A DNA stretch of 64,000 bases, from the NCBI RefSeq assembly GCF_029625215.1, contig NZ_CP121197.1, forward strand, positions 1,240,001 through 1,304,000. Direction: 5' to 3'. The first letter of the stretch is position 1. Every line of letters begins with the position of its first letter. Below are positions 53,285 through 61,371 of this stretch, piece after piece. This DNA is from Aurantibacillus circumpalustris (GTDB taxonomy: Bacteria > Bacteroidota > Bacteroidia > B-17B0 > Aurantibacillaceae). The notes under the pieces are model-generated. The model made no database searches and was not told the origin of the DNA. It worked only from the letters and a program-made list of their open reading frames with translations. Made by a program: the position numbers and the translations under genes.

Positions 53285-53431
53285 CCCGTAAGCCTTTTCT
53301 GCTCTGATTAATCTTTTATTGTTTGAAGAGAGAAAACGGATAAAGCTTTGTTAAAAACACGCATCATTTAATATTAAGTTAACATTGACTTGGTGAAGGC
53401 TTAAACTTAAAAGTTAAACTTTACTTTCTAA

Positions 53432-54115
53432 ATGAGCGCGAACCCTTCTTCCATAATTTTTGTAGATAACTCCATTAACGGGATTTTTAAAACCTTGGAA
53501 GTTCTTAAACAGAATTATAAAAACATTTCCATATTTAATCAGGAAAAAGATTTTTTAGAGTTTATGGAAACAAATCAGGCTGATGTTATTTTTTTAAACC
53601 TCGATTTACACCCCAACGATGCCGTAGTTCTTTGTAAAGAAATTAGACAACATAAGTTTGAATTTAATCCCTTTATTATTATTTATACCGATAAACAGGA
53701 TGATTTTGTGCAAGAGCTCGCATTTAATTCAGGCGTTGATTCTTTTATCAATTTCCATAACAAACCGTCAGTAATAGAATTGTTTCTCAAAAATTTATTG
53801 CGTCGTCGCGTTAAAGTTAAAAGTGATCATAAACGAGAGGTAATCATAGATACTGAACAACATCTTGTTTTTAAAAATGGTGTAGCGTTTCAATTACCGC
53901 GAAAAGAATTTAAGTTATTCGAATTGCTTTATAATAATTCAGAAAAGTTTTTTAGTAAAACAGAAATTGCATCCAACATTTGGAATGATGAAGCCATCGC
54001 GAATAAACGTACCATAGATGTGCACATTTATAACATCCGTCAGTTTTTTGGTAAACGCATTATTCAATCACAAAAAGGGCGAGGGTATCGAATTAATAAG
54101 AAGTTAATTAGTTAG
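53432..54115 (+). CDS. OmpR-type regulator with degenerate receiver (atypical response regulator)
   Basis: 227 residues, same length and order as the regulator at 46833, but with key receiver residues changed. The phospho-acceptor position D56 is Asn (VIFLNLDLHPND), the acidic pair is D12-N13 instead of D12-D13, and the conserved Lys (TKP) is Phe in DSFINFHNKP. The DNA-binding winged helix (about 130-225) remains strong (PRKEFKLFELLYNNSEKFFSKTEIASNIWND; RTIDVHIYNIRQFFG; QKGRGYRI). It should therefore bind DNA without Asp phosphorylation, possibly as a constitutive or ligand-controlled regulator or a partner of the canonical paralogue. Its stop overlaps the convergent lipoprotein gene by 8 nt. 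Confidence 0.88.
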   Translation: MSANPSSIIFVDNSINGIFKTLEVLKQNYKNISIFNQEKDFLEFMETNQADVIFLNLDLHPNDAVVLCKEIRQHKFEFNPFIIIYTDKQDDFVQELAFNSGVDSFINFHNKPSVIELFLKNLLRRRVKVKSDHKREVIIDTEQHLVFKNGVAFQLPRKEFKLFELLYNNSEKFFSKTEIASNIWNDEAIANKRTIDVHIYNIRQFFGKRIIQSQKGRGYRINKKLIS

Positions 54116-54821
54116 TTTCGCCATTTAATTTTATTCCAATTCCTAAACGAAAGAAAAGATATTGTGTTGGCCAAAACATGGTGTGATCGTAACTAATATT
54201 CATACCCGCTTGCATATTGAGATAAAAGCGATTCGTAAAAAAATCACGCACAAAAAGGCATGGTTCAAAGGACATGTTTTTTTCCAGCCCATTAAAATCA
54301 TTTGCTTGCTGAGTACTGTTTCTTAAAGTAGTGTATTGATCCCAGTAATAATTTCCTTTTAAAGAGATACCTGCGTACCAACCTGGATCTGTGGCGTCAT
54401 CAGTAATTGCAATAAAAGATTGAATCATTAATTTTTGAAAACTTCCATTTGTAAGGATAGAATAGGTGGTAGAATCATTGAACTGATTATAGTTCCAATT
54501 ATAAGAACCCAGACCATAACCAGCATTAAACCCGTAGATTAATTTACGGCAAGATCCGTAGGTGCCTATACCTAACTCCGCATTTCTTTGATGAAAACCT
54601 GCATTTTTTGTTAAAACCAAGGCTTGCACATTTCCCAAAATCGTAAGGTGATTGAGCGGGGCATAAGCGGCGCTCACGCTAGCCGGCCCGTAACCAAAGG
54701 AGGCTTCCCCCTCAAATTGATTTTTTTTAGTAATCGTAGGTGTAAAATGGGGAGATGGCGTGTGAAGTGAAGCACAGGAGAACAAGATAAAAAAGGGTAG
54801 TATGGTAAAGTACTTTATCAT
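54108..54821 (-). CDS. Outer-membrane-beta-barrel-like lipoprotein of unknown function
   Basis: 237 residues with an N-terminal lipobox (FFILFSCASL, Cys at about residue 16). The rest is alternating beta-strand and glycine/aromatic-rich (GEASFGYGPASVSAAYAPLNHLTILGNVQALV; ELGIGTYG; GFNAGYGLGSYNWNYNQFND; ending FFRLGIGIKLNGETN), suggesting a small barrel or barrel-like protein at the outer membrane. No family name can be given. It is convergent with the regulator gene, overlapping by 8 nt. Confidence 0.65.
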   Translation of the reverse strand: MIKYFTILPFFILFSCASLHTPSPHFTPTITKKNQFEGEASFGYGPASVSAAYAPLNHLTILGNVQALVLTKNAGFHQRNAELGIGTYGSCRKLIYGFNAGYGLGSYNWNYNQFNDSTTYSILTNGSFQKLMIQSFIAITDDATDPGWYAGISLKGNYYWDQYTTLRNSTQQANDFNGLEKNMSFEPCLFVRDFFTNRFYLNMQAGMNISYDHTMFWPTQYLFFRLGIGIKLNGETN

Positions 54822-54873
54822 TGGTCTTAATCATTTATTGCAGTGCCGCCTAACGGCGCGTTTGTACCTATTC

Positions 54874-54950
54874 AACGCAGAGATGGAGGTACTGAGACAC
54901 GGAGGTTTCTTTCTTTACTCTGTGGCTCTGAGACTCATCATCTCTGTGTT
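54874..54950. repeat. Inverted repeat with CGCAGAG/CTCTGTG arms
   Basis: AACGCAGAGATG at 54874-54885 and CATCTCTGTGTT at 54939-54950 are complementary except for one position, with further ACTGAGACAC/GGCTCTGAG complementarity inside. A related pair (CTCTGTGTGTTA near 50745, TAACGCAGAG near 50791) lies behind the TonB receptor gene. Likely a dispersed repeat. Confidence 0.4.
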
Positions 54951-55007
54951 AAAAAATAAGGTCATCTTAAAGTAACAGTAAGATAAGGATTTTATTGTCT
55001 AAATATT

Positions 55008-55958
55008 TTATTTATGGCTCAAAATAATTTTAGAGATGGTGCTGCTGCCAGAAGAATTTGTTTTTAGAAAATAAATTCCACTCTCGAAATCCGAAAGATT
55101 GAGCAACTTTGTTGTTTCGATACCTTGGGAATTATATTCCAAAAGTTTCGTTCCGGTTAAAGAAATTATTTCTAGCGAATTAAAAGGTTCGCTAAATGTA
55201 ATTGCAATAGTTCCATCTCTACTTGGATTTGGAAATGTTTGTGGTTTATTAAAAGAATTTGAAGTTCTATCAATTGGCACATTTAATAATATCAAACTAT
55301 CCAGCACCGAGCCATCAAATGAAACATTATCAATACTAAAACTGCCGCCGCTAGATTCTGCATTCCAAGCAAAAAAACGAAAAGTAATAGGTTGTGTTAG
55401 AGTTTTAAACTGATTCCCAAAGGTTATTGTGCTGCCTTTTTGATCGTTTGAAGTAGACACTGAGTCGTAATTCCAAAAAAACACGTCGCCGGGAATAACC
55501 GATAGTTTAGTGGCAGTACCCGTGCTTGCCGCTAAATTATTGGTGTAGCCATCTAAATTAGATCGCACGCAATAATGTCGTATGCCTGTTCCTGAACGTC
55601 GCATCGAAAAACTTAAGGTATTCAAACTCAAAGTATATCCAGGATTTATCGCGATTGAAACTTCAAAATAAACGGTTGGAGAAAGTGCGCCAGTAAAATT
55701 TGAATAATCATCTGTGCCATCTACCCCGCCTATTGGCCACTTGGTAAAGGAAAATCTCCCCGTAGCACTTGGGTTTGCAGATGCCCCCGTTGAAGAAAAA
55801 GAATTAAAAACAAGGCCAGTTACAGTGGGTGTTGTGCTGGGATCAACGGTACCAGTGGTCGTGCTTACTTCCGGAAATCCATAAGTCACCACAAATTTTT
55901 GAGCCGACATAAAAAAATTAAAGAATGTTAAGCAGATAATGGGTAGATTTTTTATCAT
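55008..55958 (-). CDS. T9SS-secreted protein, short
   Basis: 316 residues: signal peptide at about 1-18 (MIKNLPIICLTFFNFFMSAQ), a beta-sandwich-like region at about 25-230 (YFEVSIAINPGYTLSLNTLSFSMRRSGTG; FRFFAWNAESSGGSFSIDNVSFDGSV), and a type A T9SS domain at about 238-316 (TFPNPSRDGTIAI...DFESGIYFLKT...ISKIILSHK). The central domain looks like an extracellular carbohydrate- or ligand-binding module, but no family is certain. The gene stands alone. Confidence 0.82.
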   Translation of the reverse strand: MIKNLPIICLTFFNFFMSAQKFVVTYGFPEVSTTTGTVDPSTTPTVTGLVFNSFSSTGASANPSATGRFSFTKWPIGGVDGTDDYSNFTGALSPTVYFEVSIAINPGYTLSLNTLSFSMRRSGTGIRHYCVRSNLDGYTNNLAASTGTATKLSVIPGDVFFWNYDSVSTSNDQKGSTITFGNQFKTLTQPITFRFFAWNAESSGGSFSIDNVSFDGSVLDSLILLNVPIDRTSNSFNKPQTFPNPSRDGTIAITFSEPFNSLEIISLTGTKLLEYNSQGIETTKLLNLSDFESGIYFLKTNSSGSSTISKIILSHK

Positions 55959-56013
55959 AACAATAAGTTTTTAAATTTATACAAAATAATAACTCTAGTA
56001 AAGCCACACTAAC

Positions 56014-57042
56014 ATGTTTAACAAAGCTCTTTTACTTTCTATCTTTTCACTTGCATTTACAATTTTACCCGCTCAAAATGAAGACGGTCTGGTTACTTGG
56101 TTGAGTTTAAAAGAGGCTCAGGAAAAAAATAAGGAAATAAAAAAACCATTTTTAATTGACATTTATACGGATTGGTGCGGCTGGTGCAAACACATGATGA
56201 AAACTACTTATTCTAATCCTGGATTGGCGAGTTACATCAATACCCATTTTTATCCTGTAAAATTTAACGCAGAGACCAAAGATACTATTGAGTATAATGG
56301 TAAAATCTACAAACCTCTATCTGACCAACCCAAAACGCCTCATGAACTTGCTGTAAAATTTATGGGTGATAGATTAAGTTACCCATCTACTATGTTTGTT
56401 ACCAATAATTTTGAATACAATCTTTTAACACAAGGTTATTTGGAGGATAAAAAAATAGAACCTCTTTTAATTTTTATAGTAGAAAATGCCTGGCAGACGT
56501 CGGTTTATGAGGAATTTCAAAAGCACTTTAATAATACCTTTATTGATACCAATTTCGCTAAAACTCCTGTGAAACACTATTCTTTTCAAGAAGTAGAAAA
56601 ACTGCAAAAGAAAAAACCTAAAAAAGTACTGGTAACATTTAGTGCTGACTTTTGTAATACCTGCAAGGTTATGAATGCCACTACATTTATTGATACCAGT
56701 ATTGCTTCGTACATTAATAAAAATTATTACCTCGTCAACCTTAACGTAACCTCAACGGATACTATTGTTTTTAAAAACGAAAAGTACTATAACACGCTGG
56801 TCAACAATTTTCCGCTGCACACCCTAAGTTTAAAAGTTACGGGTAATCGACTTGTTTTTCCTTCCCTTTGTCTTTTAGATGAGCAATTAAATACGATTGA
56901 TGTTTTAAATTATTATCAGTCGCCCGAACATATAAAACCAATTTTAAAGTATATTGCGAGCGATAGTTACAAAACAAAAAATTTTAACGATTACATGCAG
57001 GAGTACTTAAATCCTAAACCGGTAAAAACAGGTAAAAAATGA
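56014..57042 (+). CDS. Exported double-thioredoxin-domain protein
   Basis: 342 residues. Signal peptide to about 20, then two thioredoxin-like domains, each with a CxxC active site: DIYTDWCGWCKHMMKTTY (about residues 50-57) and FSADFCNTCKVMNATTF (about 213-220). The first resembles DUF255/thioredoxin_7-type thiol-disulfide proteins; CGWC is a strongly reactive motif. Likely works in the periplasm on disulfides or in protein folding. It overlaps the next gene by 4 nt (ATGA), forming a two-gene operon. The two domains in one protein probably arose by fusion or internal duplication. Confidence 0.88.
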   Translation: MFNKALLLSIFSLAFTILPAQNEDGLVTWLSLKEAQEKNKEIKKPFLIDIYTDWCGWCKHMMKTTYSNPGLASYINTHFYPVKFNAETKDTIEYNGKIYKPLSDQPKTPHELAVKFMGDRLSYPSTMFVTNNFEYNLLTQGYLEDKKIEPLLIFIVENAWQTSVYEEFQKHFNNTFIDTNFAKTPVKHYSFQEVEKLQKKKPKKVLVTFSADFCNTCKVMNATTFIDTSIASYINKNYYLVNLNVTSTDTIVFKNEKYYNTLVNNFPLHTLSLKVTGNRLVFPSLCLLDEQLNTIDVLNYYQSPEHIKPILKYIASDSYKTKNFNDYMQEYLNPKPVKTGKK

Positions 57043-57998
57043 AGCCCACAACCATACACCATCTCAATACGGGTTTAATTATCTTTTCATGTATTGTTTC
57101 TTTTTTTATACCCTTTGAGCTTTTTCTTTTTTCGTATGGTATACTTGGGCCCTTGCATTATCTTACCGAGATTGGTTGGCTTCACAAAAAAAATTATTTT
57201 ACAAAAGGTAAATACGATTTTCTTTTTCTAGTTGCTGCCTGCGTTGTATTGGTTTACTGGAATTACAATCCGCCTAAAAAATTCGGATTAACAGCTGATA
57301 TTATTTTTTTTAGTTTATTGTCTTGCATTGCTTTTGTGTTTATAAAGGATTGGCTTTATCGTTTAGTGGTAATTGCTTTAGCACTAGTTTTCGTTGGTTT
57401 TTTAAATAATTCACCGCAATTTTTTACCTGGGTAGCCATTTTTCTACCAACAATTATTCATGTATTTATTTTTACCTGGGCCTTTATGTTATTTGGTGTT
57501 ATTAAAGAAAAATCAGGCGCTGGAATTATTTCTATCATCGTTTTAATTGTCTGTTCAATACTTATCATAGTAATACAACCAACAAGTCTTTATTATACTG
57601 TAAGTGATTACGCCCAAAAAAGTTACCAAAGGTTTGGCGATCTTAATTTTAATTTGATTAATTATTTTAACATGGATAAGTTAACCGACATAAAACAAAT
57701 TTTTACAACCAATGCGGGCTTTGTCATCATGCGATTTATCGCATTTGCTTATACATATCACTACTTAAATTGGTTTTCGAAAACATCGGTTATCAAGTGG
57801 CACCAAGTTCCGAAGAAAGTGCTTTTTGGAACATTTACACTTTGGTTAATTTCTATTTCACTTTACATCTACGATTACAATTTAGGCTTGCAGGTACTAT
57901 TCTTTCTCAGTTTCTTACATGTGTTTTTAGAATTTCCTCTAAATATTGTTTCGTTTACAGGCATTGGCAAAGCCGCTTTAGCAATTGGTAAGCGTTAA
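57039..57998 (+). CDS. Multi-pass membrane protein of unknown function
   Basis: 319 residues with about nine hydrophobic segments, from LNTGLIIFSCIVSFFIPFELFLF near the start through FFLSFLHVFLEFPLNIVSFTG near the end. Conserved-looking motifs GPLHYLTEIGWLHKK near the N-terminus, TYHYLNWFSKT and LHVFLEFPLN near the C-terminus carry His residues that could bind heme or metal in the membrane; this is inference. It overlaps the double-thioredoxin gene by 4 nt, which suggests a joint redox or cofactor function. No family is recognised. Confidence 0.7.
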   Translation: MKPTTIHHLNTGLIIFSCIVSFFIPFELFLFSYGILGPLHYLTEIGWLHKKNYFTKGKYDFLFLVAACVVLVYWNYNPPKKFGLTADIIFFSLLSCIAFVFIKDWLYRLVVIALALVFVGFLNNSPQFFTWVAIFLPTIIHVFIFTWAFMLFGVIKEKSGAGIISIIVLIVCSILIIVIQPTSLYYTVSDYAQKSYQRFGDLNFNLINYFNMDKLTDIKQIFTTNAGFVIMRFIAFAYTYHYLNWFSKTSVIKWHQVPKKVLFGTFTLWLISISLYIYDYNLGLQVLFFLSFLHVFLEFPLNIVSFTGIGKAALAIGKR

Positions 57999-58124
57999 GC
58001 AGCTTAGAAAATGATTGGAATTATTAGAATTCTTAACAATGCTTTATTGGTAAAACCCTATCATTCCCTTTGATGCTACGTATATTTTCGCTAACTTTAT
58101 ATTTCACGAACATATATTTTAATA

Positions 58125-59156
58125 ATGCGAATTGTCCTTTTAGTTAGTGTACTCCTTTTTGCAGAAGTCATGTTTTCATGCGCCGTTGATGATTCTTTGG
58201 CGAAAAAGACCAATACTCAAGCCTCTAACGAAAAATGTTACAAGGGTGTAGTGGGTATTATGAATCCATTAACCAATTGTAACGAGAATTATATTTTCGA
58301 TAAATCTATCTATCATTTAAAAGTAGATACACTTCCACAAATTAAATTTTGGCGTAATATTATGAATATGCCTGCCGATACTGCTTTTATATGTGTTGCC
58401 GAGTCACGCAGTATTGTTGAAAAGGTTTGTTTAAAAGAATGGAACTCAAAAAGTGACTCCGCTAAAAAGTATTATAGAGATAGTGTTAGACTTGCCAATA
58501 ACTTAGATACTACAAGCAGATTGCTTCTCACCTCAGGAAAAAAATTCTTTTATGATTTTGATAGAACTTCCTTAAATTTTGACAGAGGTATTCGTTGTTT
58601 TATTCAGAACAAAGTAGATCCGTGGTATGCACAGGCAATCTTATTGATTGAGAGTCCGAATAAATTACAAAAATCAAATGTCGGTGCTTACGGTCCTTTT
58701 CAATTGATGAAAGATGTGGCGCGCATGTATGGTTTAAAAGTGAATAAATCTATTGATGAACGTTCCGATTTTGAACGCAGCGCATACGCTGCCAGCAGTC
58801 TTATCAAAAACATTTGTGTTCCAAGAGCAAGACGCATTATCGATTCTTTACATATTTGTAACTATAACGAAGACGAACTTTGGTTTCGTTTGCTCGTTAT
58901 GCACATTTATCACGCCGGTGCTTATAATGTGCAAAAGGCGGTGTTTTCTTTTTGTCCGACCGAAGGCAACATGGATTTAATTTTTACTTTATGGAAAACC
59001 CGCGAAGGGCGTTTTAAAGGCTCGTCTCAAAATTACTCACAACTTGTTTTGGCTGCGATGCTAGAAATGAATGAGCGTAATCCGGCATTAGATAAAGAAC
59101 TATTTTTAAATGCTTCTGTAGAAGATCAATTGAATTTTTCACCGTCGAAGAATTAG
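58125..59156 (+). CDS. Lytic-transglycosylase-like lipoprotein (SLT domain)
   Basis: 343 residues. Lipobox near the N-terminus (VMFSCAVDD). Residues about 160-320 fit an SLT/MltD-type catalytic domain: AQAILLIESPN (predicted catalytic Glu), NVGAYGPFQLMKDVARMYGL, ERSAYAASSLIKN, and LLVMHIYHAGAYNVQKAV. It would cleave peptidoglycan glycan strands non-hydrolytically; the N-terminal 130 residues are unassigned. The Glu context IESPNK deviates from the usual ESG motif, so activity should not be assumed. It is monocistronic. Confidence 0.8.
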   Translation: MRIVLLVSVLLFAEVMFSCAVDDSLAKKTNTQASNEKCYKGVVGIMNPLTNCNENYIFDKSIYHLKVDTLPQIKFWRNIMNMPADTAFICVAESRSIVEKVCLKEWNSKSDSAKKYYRDSVRLANNLDTTSRLLLTSGKKFFYDFDRTSLNFDRGIRCFIQNKVDPWYAQAILLIESPNKLQKSNVGAYGPFQLMKDVARMYGLKVNKSIDERSDFERSAYAASSLIKNICVPRARRIIDSLHICNYNEDELWFRLLVMHIYHAGAYNVQKAVFSFCPTEGNMDLIFTLWKTREGRFKGSSQNYSQLVLAAMLEMNERNPALDKELFLNASVEDQLNFSPSKN

Positions 59157-59200
59157 AAGAAATTTAAAATCATTTTCGTGTATTTAATCTATTTATTTAT

Positions 59201-59300
59201 AGGGCGCCCGGGCGGGCTTTCGCCACTCGCTCTTTTTATTTACCCTGCGGGATAAATAAAAAGGAGCTCAAACAATGGCTCAATCCCTGGCGCGGATACC
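59201..59300. repeat. Interspersed-repeat-like sequence with hairpin
   Basis: A GC-rich start (GGGCGCCCGGGCGGGCTTTCG) leads into a hairpin, CTTTTTATTTACCC (59232-59245) with 59249-59263, one bulged base, and then an ACAATGGCTCAATCCCTGGCGC tail. The layout matches a dispersed intergenic repeat family that I know from Flavobacteriia (memory, not checked). The remainder of 59157-59668 is AT-rich; apart from another short self-complementary stretch near 59470-59510, I see nothing in it. This gap marks the change from chromosomal to phage-like genes. Confidence 0.5.
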
Positions 59301-59668
59301 CACCCTTAAATACACACAATTTTCCCGCATTTCTTTAGCTTTTCTGCCAAAAGCCTGGTTTGTTTAGCGTGCACCGGCCAATAAGTCTTTAATAGGAGTG
59401 GCATATCGCGTCGGTCAGTAGCGCTGATATTTCGCCCTAAACCCTAAAAATTAAAAAAATAGTTCTAATTCTACTGTCCGAAATTTTGTTTTATATTTTT
59501 ATTTCGAAAGGCGTTTAAAACTAAAATTGAAGTGTATTCCCATTAACCATTCCGTCCGCTCGTGAAAATATAATCCGCAAAACCAAAAGTGCTTAATTTC
59601 AAAACGAAAAGTACAGGTTTAGTTTTTCAACCCCCAATTCTTTTAAATGGTATTTAATTACCGTTTAT

Positions 59669-60466
59669 TTACAACTTAATTGGATAGTTTGCCGTTAATA
59701 CTTCGGTCTTTATTTTTTGGCCTTTGCTACTATTATTATTTGCCACCGATACCCCGGCTTTAATTTCAAATGAATGCCATTTGTGGGCTTTTATATAGCT
59801 TTTTAAGATTGGGCTGGGATAACTACTCAAAAGAAACTTTCCTTTAATCCCTGCCAGCATTTTAAGTAGATTTTCAAAGTCTTGTAACGAATAACCATCA
59901 TAATGCGCACAATCTGAGTTAAAATACGGTGGATCGCAATAAAAAAACGCATCCTTGTTATCTCTTGAACTAATTATCCGCAAAGCATCAGTACACTCAA
60001 TCTGTACATTCTGAAGCCTAATTGCGTAATCTTCGGTAAAACTTGACCGTTTATTGCTTATTTTCTTGGTTGTTGTGTTTTTTACAATATCATATCCCCA
60101 CGAACCATCAATAATACCAGCGAAACCTTGTGAAGCTAAACACCAAACAGCCCACGCCCTTTGAATTTCGTTAAACATTTGTGGGTTGTTGTAAATAACT
60201 GAAGCTTCACGAAACGACTGACGGCTGTGCAATGTGATCCTTATGTGTTTCTCTAAACTAATAAAATCATTTTGCACAACTCTGTAAAAGTTTATCATTT
60301 CAGAATTAACATCATTAATCACTTCAACCGCTGATGGCTCTTTGGCAAAGAAGATTGCCGCGCCTCCAATAAATGGCTCACAGTAGAGTTTATGGGTAGG
60401 GATTAATTTTAAAATTGTTGCGGCTAACTTTTGTTTGCCACCGTAATAAGTGATTGGCGTTTTCAT
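59669..60466 (-). CDS. DNA adenine methylase (D12 class, Dam-like)
   Basis: 265 residues. N-terminal SAM-binding motif YYGGKQKLA (FxGxK type) and CEPFIGGAAIFFAKEP (motif I continuation). Catalytic motif DPPY is in FFYCDPPYFNSD at about 173-178, with the target-recognition region between. It transfers methyl to N6 of adenine, classically in GATC, but the site cannot be read from sequence. Together with the adjacent tail genes it is probably phage-encoded, protecting phage DNA from host restriction. No cognate restriction gene is nearby. Its 5' flank is the structured segment at 60494-60616. Confidence 0.9.
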   Translation of the reverse strand: MKTPITYYGGKQKLAATILKLIPTHKLYCEPFIGGAAIFFAKEPSAVEVINDVNSEMINFYRVVQNDFISLEKHIRITLHSRQSFREASVIYNNPQMFNEIQRAWAVWCLASQGFAGIIDGSWGYDIVKNTTTKKISNKRSSFTEDYAIRLQNVQIECTDALRIISSRDNKDAFFYCDPPYFNSDCAHYDGYSLQDFENLLKMLAGIKGKFLLSSYPSPILKSYIKAHKWHSFEIKAGVSVANNNSSKGQKIKTEVLTANYPIKL

Positions 60467-60481
60467 ATATTTTTTATTTAT

Positions 60482-60489
60482 TATCTTTG
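60482..60489 (+). promoter_or_regulatory. -7 promoter element at the edge of the structured segment
   Basis: TATCTTTG, an exact TAnnTTTG match, placed so that transcription on the plus strand would start near 60494-60497, the first base of the outer stem. No good -33 element is seen at the usual distance. Confidence 0.45.
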
Positions 60490-60493
60490 TTGC

Positions 60494-60616
60494 AGTCTCA
60501 CCTTAACGAAAAAAACGCGGAACATTCTATGAAGGCATTGGCCTCCGGTAGAACGTTCCGCGTTCGAATTTTTAGAAAAGGTGAGACTTTTCTTTTGAGC
60601 CGGAGGCCTCTTTTTA
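60494..60616 (+). ncRNA. Candidate structured non-coding RNA or attenuator in the prophage
   Basis: Outer stem AGTCTCACCTT (60494-60504) with 60578-60588 (11 bp). Inside it, AACGCGGAAC (60514-60523) pairs with 60555-60564, then one mismatch and five more pairs. The apical loop contains GGCCTCCGG (60540-60548), exactly complementary to CCGGAGGCC (60600-60608) outside the outer stem, so a pseudoknot or switch is possible. A T-run follows on the plus strand (60610-60615). On the minus strand the inner hairpin is followed by seven T and looks like a terminator between the tail genes and the methylase. Which strand is used is uncertain. A 58-codon frame from 60529 runs across it and into the antisense of the tail gene, but it is probably chance. 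Confidence 0.45.
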
Positions 60617-60631
60617 CCCCGGCATTAAAAA

Positions 60632-61357
60632 TTAGGTTACAAACCTTACTCCATCTAAGTAAACAAATACAGCATCTGTGCCACTTAAACCAAGAGGCTT
60701 AACTTCACCTGTAGTGTCTATTTGTAGGTGTATAAATGTTTTTGCACCATTAATAAGCGCAGGTGCTGCAACGGTTCTCAGCTCTTGAGGTCTGAGTGTT
60801 GTCGACAATGTGCATATTACAGTATCTGTTCCGGCACTATATGAGGCAACTGTAACTGTTCCTCTCATAATAACGTCACCAATAATATTCATTCCGGCAA
60901 GCGGTGCTGTGCCTGAAGCATTCCACGCACCATTATAAGTTAATACTGCCCAATTTTTCCAAGCACCTAGTCTTCTTGCGGTTGTCCATAAATAAGCACC
61001 ACCTCCAGTTGCTGTTGCTGCCGCTTTTCTTATAACATAAGTGTCTTCAATGTTTAAATCTTCGTATTGTTGATTTCCAGCAGGGTCATAGGTTTCTACA
61101 ATTTCCCACGCAGGGTTTCCAGAAACAGGCGTACTACCTGCATCAACTTGAAATATTTCACCTTGCATATAAAGCCAACCAGCAGTCCAACTTAGCGTAC
61201 CAGCCGCATTTGTATAAACTATTCCTGACAATATAACGTAGTCGCCCATAAACGCTTGTATAAAGGCAATAAAAGCCTCGTTTAAAGAACTTTGTAAAAA
61301 CAGAAGATCGTCTCCTGTAAAGTTGTGTCCGCCTAATTTTATGTCTAATTTTTTCAT
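60632..61357 (-). CDS. Phage tail/tail-fibre-like protein
   Basis: 241 residues. N-terminal helix-plus-turn KLDIKLGGHNFTGDDLLFLQSSLNEAFIAFIQAFMGD, then a beta-rich, Gly/Thr-rich body (GIVYTNAAGTLSWTAGWLYMQGEIFQVDAG; NWAVLTYNGAWNASGTAPLAGM). The ending DAVFVYLDGVRFVT is typical of phage tail-fibre or baseplate appendage proteins of Bacteroidota phages. I cannot name the family. It is the last gene of a minus-strand structural cluster and is followed by the structured segment. Confidence 0.65.
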   Translation of the reverse strand: MKKLDIKLGGHNFTGDDLLFLQSSLNEAFIAFIQAFMGDYVILSGIVYTNAAGTLSWTAGWLYMQGEIFQVDAGSTPVSGNPAWEIVETYDPAGNQQYEDLNIEDTYVIRKAAATATGGGAYLWTTARRLGAWKNWAVLTYNGAWNASGTAPLAGMNIIGDVIMRGTVTVASYSAGTDTVICTLSTTLRPQELRTVAAPALINGAKTFIHLQIDTTGEVKPLGLSGTDAVFVYLDGVRFVT

Positions 61358-61371
61358 GATTTAATTGTTGT

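Noticed and set aside
60529-60702. 58-codon plus-strand frame across the structured segment
   Set aside because: Its second half is antisense to the tail gene and its first half coincides with paired RNA stems; no independent support for translation.
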